A model generated the notes under the pieces. That model was not told the origin of the DNA and did not search any database. It saw only the letters and a program-made list of their open reading frames with translations. From the NCBI RefSeq assembly GCF_900696085.1, contig NZ_CAADFC020000013.1, positions 1-64,000 of the forward strand: 64,000 nt of DNA. Direction: 5' to 3'. This DNA comes from Bradyrhizobium ivorense (GTDB lineage: Bacteria > Pseudomonadota > Alphaproteobacteria > Rhizobiales > Xanthobacteraceae). This document shows, in pieces, positions 57,848 through 64,000 of the stretch (positions are counted from its first letter, which is position 1; each line of letters begins with the position of its first letter). A program made the translations under genes and the position numbers.

Positions 57848-59068
57848 ATGCCGCACGAACGCTTTCAATTCACTGGTGAGGGCGGCCATCAGCTTGCCGC
57901 CGCGCTCGATAGCCCCGACGGCCCGATCAAGGCCTATGCGCTGTTCGCGCACTGCTTCACCTGCGGCAAGGATGTGCTGGCGGCCAAGCGGATCGCGGTC
58001 GCGCTCGCGGCAAAAGGCATCGCCACGTTGCGCTTCGATTTCACCGGCCTCGGCTCCAGCGAGGGCGATTTCGCCAATTCGACCTTCTCGTCCAACGTCG
58101 CCGATCTGGTCCGCGCCGCCGACCATCTGCGCGAGACGCGGCGGGCGCCCGCGATCCTGATCGGCCACAGCCTCGGCGGCGCCGCGATTCTGGCGGCCGC
58201 AGGGCAGATTCCCGAGGCGAAAGCGGTCGCCACCATCGCCGCGCCCTCCGATCCCGGCCACGTCACGCATTTCTTCAAGGATCAGATTGAGGACATCCGC
58301 GCCCAGGGCGAGGGCCAGGTGTCGCTCGCCGGCCGCCCGTTCCGCATCAAGCGCGAATTCCTCGACGACGTCGCCGAGCACAATCTGATGGCGCAGGTGA
58401 AAGCGCTGCACAAGGCGCTGCTGGTGATGCACTCGCCGACCGACGACACCGTCGGCATCGACAACGCCACCAACATCTTCATCGCCGCCAAGCATCCCAA
58501 GAGCTTCGTCTCGCTCGCGGGCGCCGACCATCTCCTCAGCGGCAAGCAGGATGCCGCCTATGTCGCCGGCGTGATCGGCGCCTGGGCCGAGCGCTACATC
58601 GACCTTGCCGCACAGCCGGCGGCCGAGGCCGCGACCGGCCCGCGCAACGTCGTGGTGCAGGAGACCCGCGCCGGCAAGTTCCAGCAGATCGTGACCGCCG
58701 GCCCGCACCGCCTGCTGGCCGACGAACCGGTTGCGGTCGGCGGACAGGATTCCGGTCCCGGTCCCTATGACTTCGTGCTCGCCGGGTTAGGTGCCTGCAC
58801 CTCGATGACGATGCGGATGTATGCCGACCGCAAATCGCTGCCGCTCGATCGCGTCACCGTGACGCTGACGCACAGCAAGATCCATGCGCAGGATTGCGCG
58901 GAATGCGAGACCCGCGAGGGCATGCTCGACCAGATCGACCGCGTGATCAGGATCGAGGGCACGCTCGACGCCGACCAGCGCAAGCGGCTGATGGAGATCG
59001 CCGACAAATGCCCGGTGCACAAGACGCTGACCTCGGAGGTGCGGATCGTCACCAGGGCCGCGGAGTAG
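57848..59068 (+). CDS. Fused alpha/beta-hydrolase and OsmC-family protein
   Basis: A 406-residue fusion. Residues about 1-255 are an alpha/beta-hydrolase with nucleophile elbow IGHSLGGAAIL (Ser near 105), Asp in HSPTDDTVG and His in GADHLLSG. Residues about 270-405 are an OsmC-type peroxide reductase domain: GPYDFVLAGLGACTSMTMRMYADRK (first Cys near residue 317) and ADKCPVHKTLTSEV (second Cys near 391). OsmC uses these two cysteines to reduce hydroperoxides. This hydrolase-OsmC combination is known in proteobacteria, but its role is undefined. ATG 57848 follows CCGGAGACC, just outside the repeat. Confidence 0.92.
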   Translation: MPHERFQFTGEGGHQLAAALDSPDGPIKAYALFAHCFTCGKDVLAAKRIAVALAAKGIATLRFDFTGLGSSEGDFANSTFSSNVADLVRAADHLRETRRAPAILIGHSLGGAAILAAAGQIPEAKAVATIAAPSDPGHVTHFFKDQIEDIRAQGEGQVSLAGRPFRIKREFLDDVAEHNLMAQVKALHKALLVMHSPTDDTVGIDNATNIFIAAKHPKSFVSLAGADHLLSGKQDAAYVAGVIGAWAERYIDLAAQPAAEAATGPRNVVVQETRAGKFQQIVTAGPHRLLADEPVAVGGQDSGPGPYDFVLAGLGACTSMTMRMYADRKSLPLDRVTVTLTHSKIHAQDCAECETREGMLDQIDRVIRIEGTLDADQRKRLMEIADKCPVHKTLTSEVRIVTRAAE

Positions 59069-59243
59069 GCCTGCGACGCAGCAGGATGGCCGGGCCGTAG
59101 GGGCACTGACAAAAATGCCGAAAAACAACCCCATGCAAAGTAGCCGGCGGCCCGCGCCGGCGTTCGACAAGGCCACTTGACACGTCGGGCAACTCACCGA
59201 TATCCTTCCAATATTCCGAAATCGCGCCCGGTGCCCCTCGCGT

Positions 59244-60701
59244 CTACCCGCGCGCCGCGCGCTTGCCGGCGAGGCAGTGCGCCATGGTCCGCACCGCGGC
59301 GCCGATCTCGTTCTCGCGCCAGGCCGCAAAACCGAGCAGCAGGCCGAAATCGTGCGGCCGCTCCAGCGCCAGGCTCGACAGTGCACGCACCTCGACGCCG
59401 GCGGCGACCAGGCGCGTCACGGCGTCCCGGTCGGCACGGCCGTCCTTGAAGCGGGCGATCAGCTGCATGCCGCCCGGAGGGATCTCGGCCGCGAGCACCG
59501 CACCGAGCTGCCGCGCCAGCGCCGCTGCGAGATGGTCGCGGCGCGACCGGTAGATGCGCCGCATCCGCCGGACATGCGCCAGAAAGTGCCCGTCGGCCAT
59601 GAAGTCGGCGAGCGCCTCCTGGACATGCACGGAGGCGATCAGCCCGAGATGCCGCTGCGCGATCTCGATGGTCCGCGCCAGCTGCGGCGGCACCACCAGG
59701 TAGCCGATGCGGATATCGGCGGTCATCGCCTTGGCAAAGGTGCCGAGATAGAGCACGCGCCCGTCGCGATCGAGCCCCTGCAGCGCCGGCATCGGCCGGC
59801 TGTCGTAGTGAAACTCGCCGTCGTAATCGTCTTCGACGATCCATGTCTTGCCCGGCTCGGCGGCCGCCAACAGCTCGGTGCGGCGCGCCACCGGCATCAG
59901 CCGTCCGGTCGGATGCTGGTGCGACGGCGTGGTGAAGATCAGCTTTGGCGCCCGCCTCTCGCCGGTGCGCGTCATGCCCCATTGGTCCAGCCTGATGCCG
60001 ACGACATCGGCACCGGCGGCGCGAAACGCCGCCGCGGCGCCGGGATATCCGGGGTCCTCGGTCCAGACTGCATCGCCAGGTACGACGGTGGTGGCGGCGA
60101 TCAGCGTCAGCGCCGCCTGCGCCGTCGGCAGGATCAGGATCTGATCGGCCTCGGCGCGGACACCGCGGTTGACTTCGAGATAATCGCGCAACGCTTCGCG
60201 CAGGCCCGGCCGGTTGATCACGGTCTGGTCGTTGAAGCGCCGGCGCAGCGCGCTGCGGCGCAGGCAGCGCGCCCAGAGCTCGTGCGGAAACTCGCGGGTG
60301 TCGGCAAGTCCCGGACGGAGCGGCCGGACATTTGCTTGATATGACAGCGGCCAGTCGGTCTCCGTGAGCCGCAAAGCCCAGGGCGATAACAGCGGCTTGC
60401 GCCCGCCGTCGTGTCTTGGCACCGGCGCCGCCCTGACGAACCGCTCCTCGATATCGTCAGTCACCACCGGCCGGCGTCGCGCGGTGATCCGCAGATAGCC
60501 TTCCGCCGCGAGCTGCTCATAGGCATGTGTGACCGTGTTGCGCGCCACACCGAGCTCGGCCGCGAGCTGCCGGCTCGACGGCAACACGGCGCCTCGTCTG
60601 ATCCGGCCGCCCGCGATCAGCGTGCGGAGCTGTTGCGTCATCTGCGCAACCAGGCCCGCAGCGTCCGAGCGTTTCAGCACGAGCAATTCGGCGAGGATCA
60701 C
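59244..60701 (-). CDS. MocR/PdxR-type regulator (GntR HTH fused to PLP aminotransferase fold)
   Basis: A 485-residue regulator. Residues about 10-80 are a GntR winged helix (GAVLPSSRQLAAELGVARNT then HAYEQLAAEGYL). The rest is an aminotransferase fold: IVEDDYDGEFHYD carries the cofactor Asp, and YLGTFAKAMTADIRIGYLVV the PLP-binding Lys. Starts at GTG 60701, with GAGAGAA upstream. MocR proteins sense PLP or amino compounds and usually control a divergent neighbour, here the EamA exporter. A 10-bp-arm inverted repeat lies between them. The segment KAMTADIRIGY lacks the more usual phosphate-contact SK(T/S)L pattern, but the lysine is present. Confidence 0.92.
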   Translation of the reverse strand: MILAELLVLKRSDAAGLVAQMTQQLRTLIAGGRIRRGAVLPSSRQLAAELGVARNTVTHAYEQLAAEGYLRITARRRPVVTDDIEERFVRAAPVPRHDGGRKPLLSPWALRLTETDWPLSYQANVRPLRPGLADTREFPHELWARCLRRSALRRRFNDQTVINRPGLREALRDYLEVNRGVRAEADQILILPTAQAALTLIAATTVVPGDAVWTEDPGYPGAAAAFRAAGADVVGIRLDQWGMTRTGERRAPKLIFTTPSHQHPTGRLMPVARRTELLAAAEPGKTWIVEDDYDGEFHYDSRPMPALQGLDRDGRVLYLGTFAKAMTADIRIGYLVVPPQLARTIEIAQRHLGLIASVHVQEALADFMADGHFLAHVRRMRRIYRSRRDHLAAALARQLGAVLAAEIPPGGMQLIARFKDGRADRDAVTRLVAAGVEVRALSSLALERPHDFGLLLGFAAWRENEIGAAVRTMAHCLAGKRAARG

Positions 60702-60717
60702 TTTGGTTCTCTCGTAA

Positions 60718-60762
60718 CTGGCTCTCTTGTTCTGTCAAATCTGGCCCTTTCGAGAGAGCCAG
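60718..60762. promoter_or_regulatory. MocR-type operator in the mocR/eamA spacer
   Basis: Perfect inverted repeat CTGGCTCTCT (60718-60727) and AGAGAGCCAG (60753-60762) with a 25-base gap, 16 bases from the mocR start and 44 before the eamA start. Widely spaced half-sites are usual for MocR dimers. Confidence 0.6.
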
Positions 60763-60805
60763 CGCGATCCTATTCACAATGCGTGTCGCCTGCAAGGAAA
60801 CTGCC

Positions 60806-61705
60806 GTGAATCAGTCCCTCTCCCCCGCCAAGGCCGCCGCCCTGTTCATCGTCGTGGTGCTCGCCTGGGGCATCAACTGGTCGGTGACGAAATCGCTGGT
60901 CCAGGCGGTGCCGCCGCTGTGGACCGCATCGATCCGGAGCTGGGTCGCGCTGATCGCTTTGCTGGTGATCCTGCGCGCCAGCGGCAACCTGATCATTCCG
61001 CGGATCGCCGACATCCCGGTCGTGCTCAGCGTGGCGCTGCTGCACATGACATTCTTTTCGACGCTGGTTGCCGCCGGCCTGCGCTATCTGCCGGCCAGCA
61101 AGGGCATCGTGCTCGGCTACACCACGCCGCTCTGGGTGGCGCTCGCCGCCGGCGCCGCGCGGACCGAGCGGCTCGGCGCGCTGAAACTGGTCGGCGTCGC
61201 CTCGGGGCTCGCCGGCCTCTGCGTGATCCTCAACCCGGCATCGCTGGACTGGAGCAATCTGCGTGTCATCGCCGGCGCCGCAATGATCATTCTGGCCGCG
61301 ATCTGCTGGGCCGCGAACATCATCTACATCCGCTCGCATCGCTGGATCGCGACGCCGCTGCAGCTCTTGCTGTGGCAGGTGCTGGTGGCGACGCTGGTAC
61401 TGACGATGACGGCGCTAGTCACCGAGGGCGTGCCCGACGTGAGGTGGTCGCCGCACCTCGCGCTGCTGTTCCTCTATTCCGGCTTCATCGGCACCGCGCT
61501 GGCCTATTGGGCAATGTCTGTTGTCAACAAGAGCCTGCCGGCGCTGACGACCTCGCTCGGCACGACGGGAACGCCGATCGTCGGCATTGTGAGCGCCGCG
61601 CTGCTGCTCGGCGAACCGATCGATCTCTCGCTGGCGATTGCCGCTACGCTGATCGTCGGCGGTATCGCGCTGAGCGCGTTGGCGGACGCGCCAGCGCGCG
61701 CGTAA
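60806..61705 (+). CDS. EamA/DMT-family membrane transporter
   Basis: A 299-residue membrane protein with ten predicted helices in two EamA repeats (first: AALFIVVVLAWGINWSVTKSLVQ; second begins near AAMIILAAICWAANIIYIRS). Drug/metabolite transporters of this kind mostly export amino acids, metabolites or drugs. I chose GTG 60806, with AAGGAA 8 bases upstream, over ATG 60779. Divergent from mocR, which probably controls it; a PLP-sensing regulator suggests an amino compound as substrate. Confidence 0.92.
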   Translation: MNQSLSPAKAAALFIVVVLAWGINWSVTKSLVQAVPPLWTASIRSWVALIALLVILRASGNLIIPRIADIPVVLSVALLHMTFFSTLVAAGLRYLPASKGIVLGYTTPLWVALAAGAARTERLGALKLVGVASGLAGLCVILNPASLDWSNLRVIAGAAMIILAAICWAANIIYIRSHRWIATPLQLLLWQVLVATLVLTMTALVTEGVPDVRWSPHLALLFLYSGFIGTALAYWAMSVVNKSLPALTTSLGTTGTPIVGIVSAALLLGEPIDLSLAIAATLIVGGIALSALADAPARA

Positions 61706-61829
61706 TTAGGGCCTGCATATATTCGTCACGTCCGCTTCGATCTCGGAAGCCGACGTCGAAGCCGCTATCGCTGCATGTCGGCCTTGGGCCAGAAGCCCGA
61801 CCTCGCAGCTCGTAGGTAGACGCTCCTGT

Positions 61830-63587
61830 TCACGATGGCAAACCAGCCTTGCGCAGAGCGACGTGATACTTTTGCCAGCCAGGCGCATCGCGCCCTCCGC
61901 GAGAAATTATATCGAGTGACATTGCCGGAGCAATTCGCAGCGCCTGCTCAACTTGCTTCTGCGCCCTGGATTGGTCGCCGGACTCTGCAAGAGCGGCGGC
62001 CAAGTAAAGGTGATTGTCAAGAGAGTTCGGATTGACCTGCAGTCCCTTTTGAGCGCTGGCAATGGCACGCGAGAAATCACCCGCTGCGAAATGACATAGC
62101 GTTTCGGCGGCAAAGAACTGGCACGCCATTGGATCACGCGGGCTCAAACGAAAGGCTATCTCTGCCTGTGCCAAGCCATCCGCGGGTCGATCTAGACTGG
62201 CGTAGCCCAATCCAAGTAACGCGCGTGCCATAGCGAGATTTGGATTAAGTTGAATCGCTCTTTCCAAGAGAGGAACGCCAGGTAGAACTCGGCCCATAAA
62301 CCAAGACGCGCCACCGACGAGGAACAACACGGTAGGATCGTCGCTTTGCAGACTTACCGCTGACTTGATGTCCTGAGAGGCTTGTCGTGCGTCCATTAAC
62401 CAGTCACTTCCCCATTGCATATACGACCGATAAGCGAGCGAAAATGCTCTGAGTCCAAACGCTAAACCAAATTCCGGGTCGAGCTTTGATGCGCGATCAG
62501 CTAGATCATTAGCGTTTGAGATGCTCTCTCGCGTAAACGTCGCGAGCGCCATCATTCCACGCGCTACAAGTCCCCAGGCGTCTAGATTGGTTGAAGAAGA
62601 GCGCTTGAATGTCCCGGCCTCGGCTGCAAGGACCTCGGGATATACCGCGCCCACGATACCGCTCGTTACCTCATCCTGCACAAGGAAAAGGTCACTTAAC
62701 TCTCGATCAAAGCGATCGGCCCAGAGCGTCTTGCCAGTCCGCGCCTCGATCAATTGGGCCGTGACACGAACTCGATTGGCAGCCTTTCGGACGCTGCCTT
62801 CCAAAATGTACCGGACGCGAAACTGTTGAGCGAGCGATGTCGGGTCCGACAACCCGACCTTCAAAGAATCGGTCGAACTCTTCGCGATGACAAAGAAGTC
62901 TCGAGTTCTTGAGAGCAACGCAATGATGTCCCCCGTCATGCCGTCCGCAAAATACTCCTGATCTGAATCGCCGCTGATGTTCTTGAACGGCAGCACCGCT
63001 ATCGAGGGCTTGTCGGGGAATGGGTGACTTGAAGCGTCAACCGCGTGCGCAGCGCTTTTGGGAAGCGCCGCAGACCGTGCAGCGTAGAGCCGTACCGCTC
63101 GGTCGATGTTCTTAAGCGCCCGCTCCCCGAGGTCAACGAACGTGAACTCAGTCTTGCCTCGTATCTGTTCAAGCGCGTTGCTCGAGAGGCAGACACCGCC
63201 TGGTTCGCATTCGCTCTCAACGCGTGCAGCGATATTGACGCCGTCGCCGAAAATGTCGCCGTCATCAATGATCACGTCGCCGACGTTGATGCCTATACGA
63301 AATGTGATCTGGGGCTGATCCTGATCGCGCTTCGCCATCAATTCCTGCACCGCCATCGCGCAGGTCACAGCGTCCACCGAACTGGCAAATTCAACCAGCA
63401 AGCCGTCGCCGGTGGTCTTCACGATCCGCCCATTGTGGCGAGCTATTGCTGGGTCGAAAATTTCACGACGAATTGCCTTTAGGGCTGCCAGAGTACCGAC
63501 CTCATCCGCTCCCATTAGCCGGCTATAGCCTGCCACATCAGCCGCCAAGATGGCCGCCAACCGCCGCTCTATCCTCTCATCAGCCAC
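61830..63587 (-). CDS. Class III adenylate/guanylate cyclase-TPR protein
   Basis: A 585-residue protein. Residues about 5-165 form a class III cyclase domain: ERRLAAILAADVAGYSRLMG (first metal Asp), IVKTTGDGLLVEFASS (second Asp), FRIGINVGDVIIDDGDIFGDGVNIAARVE. A TolB-like region follows (PSIAVLPFKNISGDSDQEYFADGM), then several TPR-like helices from about residue 320. It probably makes cyclic nucleotide in response to a protein interaction. I chose GTG 63587 behind GGTGAGGA, because ADERIERRLAAILAADVAGY is the standard start. By eye the gene is less GC-rich and has more AT-ending codons than its neighbours, which suggests a separate origin. Confidence 0.9.
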   Translation of the reverse strand: MADERIERRLAAILAADVAGYSRLMGADEVGTLAALKAIRREIFDPAIARHNGRIVKTTGDGLLVEFASSVDAVTCAMAVQELMAKRDQDQPQITFRIGINVGDVIIDDGDIFGDGVNIAARVESECEPGGVCLSSNALEQIRGKTEFTFVDLGERALKNIDRAVRLYAARSAALPKSAAHAVDASSHPFPDKPSIAVLPFKNISGDSDQEYFADGMTGDIIALLSRTRDFFVIAKSSTDSLKVGLSDPTSLAQQFRVRYILEGSVRKAANRVRVTAQLIEARTGKTLWADRFDRELSDLFLVQDEVTSGIVGAVYPEVLAAEAGTFKRSSSTNLDAWGLVARGMMALATFTRESISNANDLADRASKLDPEFGLAFGLRAFSLAYRSYMQWGSDWLMDARQASQDIKSAVSLQSDDPTVLFLVGGASWFMGRVLPGVPLLERAIQLNPNLAMARALLGLGYASLDRPADGLAQAEIAFRLSPRDPMACQFFAAETLCHFAAGDFSRAIASAQKGLQVNPNSLDNHLYLAAALAESGDQSRAQKQVEQALRIAPAMSLDIISRGGRDAPGWQKYHVALRKAGLPS

Positions 63588-63762
63588 GGGGTCCTCACCA
63601 ACTTTGCCGTCCGGGCATAAGATCATAGGAGGGCGCTTCGGGCCAGTCCTCCGTCTCTGCGGCTAAGGTGGGACGTCGGAATTGGGTCATAGGCCGCCGA
63701 TAACTACCGAACTGGGCAACTTCCGCTTTATGACTGGAAGCCGACGGTTATGAGTACACGCC

Positions 63763-64000
63763 CTAGGCCGTCGCGAGCGGCCTGACCCGCAACGCTCCGC
63801 GCAGGCCGGCGCCGGTGCCAAGCAGGATGCCGGCAATCGCGATGAAGGACGACAGCGACAGCGTCGACAAACCGGTCAACCCCTGCCCGACCGAGCAGCC
63901 GAACGCCATCACGCCGCCGGTGCCCATCAGCGCGGCCCCGCCGGCCGAGCGCAGCATGTGCTGCGGCGACCGATAGCCTTCGAGCTGGAAACGCCCGGTG
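63763..64000 (-). CDS. YeeE/YedE-family (sulfur transport) membrane protein, C-terminal part
   Basis: The last 78 or so codons of a gene that enters from beyond base 64000. The reading frame (FQLEGYRSPQHMLRSAGG, then GTGGVMAFGCSVGQGLTGLS and SLSSFIAIAGILLGTGAGLRG) is the conserved C-terminus of YeeE/YedE proteins; the Cys in GCSVGQG belongs to the thiosulfate-relay motif of this family. It is not a separate small gene starting at ATG 63957. Sulfur-compound uptake is the known family role. Confidence 0.85.
   Translation of the reverse strand, partial: TGRFQLEGYRSPQHMLRSAGGAALMGTGGVMAFGCSVGQGLTGLSTLSLSSFIAIAGILLGTGAGLRGALRVRPLATA

Noticed and set aside
59069..59243. A promoter (TTGACA near 59177) or small gene in the 175-base gap before the MocR gene end
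   Set aside because: The gap separates two convergent genes, no frame looks coding, and no -10 at proper spacing precedes a gene.
63763..63957. A small 64-residue membrane protein at the right edge
   Set aside because: The frame continues upstream past base 64000 with YeeE/YedE residues, so it is the end of a larger gene.

Overview
The window is GC-rich, with codon use, gene content and intergenic repeats typical of an alphaproteobacterial (Rhizobiales) chromosome. Bradyrhizobium or a close relative is the most likely source. This rests on protein similarity as I recognise it and on several families of imperfect-palindrome repeats between genes, not on a database search. There is no rRNA, tRNA, CRISPR array, phage block or plasmid machinery. 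The content is mostly accessory metabolism: transporters, dehydrogenases, P450s and their local regulators.

Layout. 0-0.8 kb: 5' end of an IS1182-like transposase and two repeats. 0.8-7 kb: a RidA-like unknown, then a tetR-adaptor-permease RND efflux operon on the minus strand with a TetR-type palindrome at its head and a terminator at its end. 7-9.5 kb: a two-subunit ThDP decarboxylase divergent from a P450. 9.7-11.5 kb: a secreted protein with tandem LTXXQ (Spy/CpxP) modules. 11.5-20.4 kb: a minus-strand cluster with an SsuABC-type importer, enolase-superfamily enzyme, Gfo/Idh/MocA dehydrogenase, DUF993 protein, TIM-barrel isomerase and FMN hydroxyacid oxidase, apparently an uncharacterised pathway for a small polyhydroxylated substrate. 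20.6-27.4 kb: TetR, VOC protein, two PfkB kinases, ferredoxin reductase, enoyl-CoA hydratase and histidine phosphatase.

27.3-37.3 kb looks like a sugar-acid catabolic region: TRAP transporter (dctPQM), IlvD/Edd dehydratase, GntR regulator, IalB-like protein, uronate dehydrogenase, SMP-30 lactonase and aldehyde dehydrogenase. Three near-identical palindromes (consensus TTATTGWCAATAA), each containing a TTGACA -35 hexamer, lie ahead of dctP, the dehydratase and gntR, defining a candidate GntR regulon. 37.7-40.6 kb: an AceE-like single-chain 2-oxoacid dehydrogenase E1 divergent from an Lrp regulator. 40.6-42.2 kb: repeats, a strongly folded element and a complete IS5/IS427-type insertion sequence with TA duplications and a frameshifted transposase.

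42.2-53.9 kb: tartrate/malate dehydrogenase-like enzyme, an SDR lacking YxxxK, alpha/beta hydrolase, amidase, TetR, then nitronate monooxygenase, acyl-CoA dehydrogenase, an orphan amino-acid-type binding protein and an acyl-CoA synthetase. 54-57.7 kb: TetR-controlled operon of a CxxHxxC ferredoxin, a P450, an MHS-type MFS carrier and a sulfite-oxidase-like molybdoenzyme. 57.8-64 kb: hydrolase-OsmC fusion, a MocR/EamA divergent pair, a class III cyclase-TPR protein of lower GC, and the 3' end of a YeeE/YedE transporter. Starts were chosen by ribosome-binding site and family N-termini, so several are shorter than the longest open frame.
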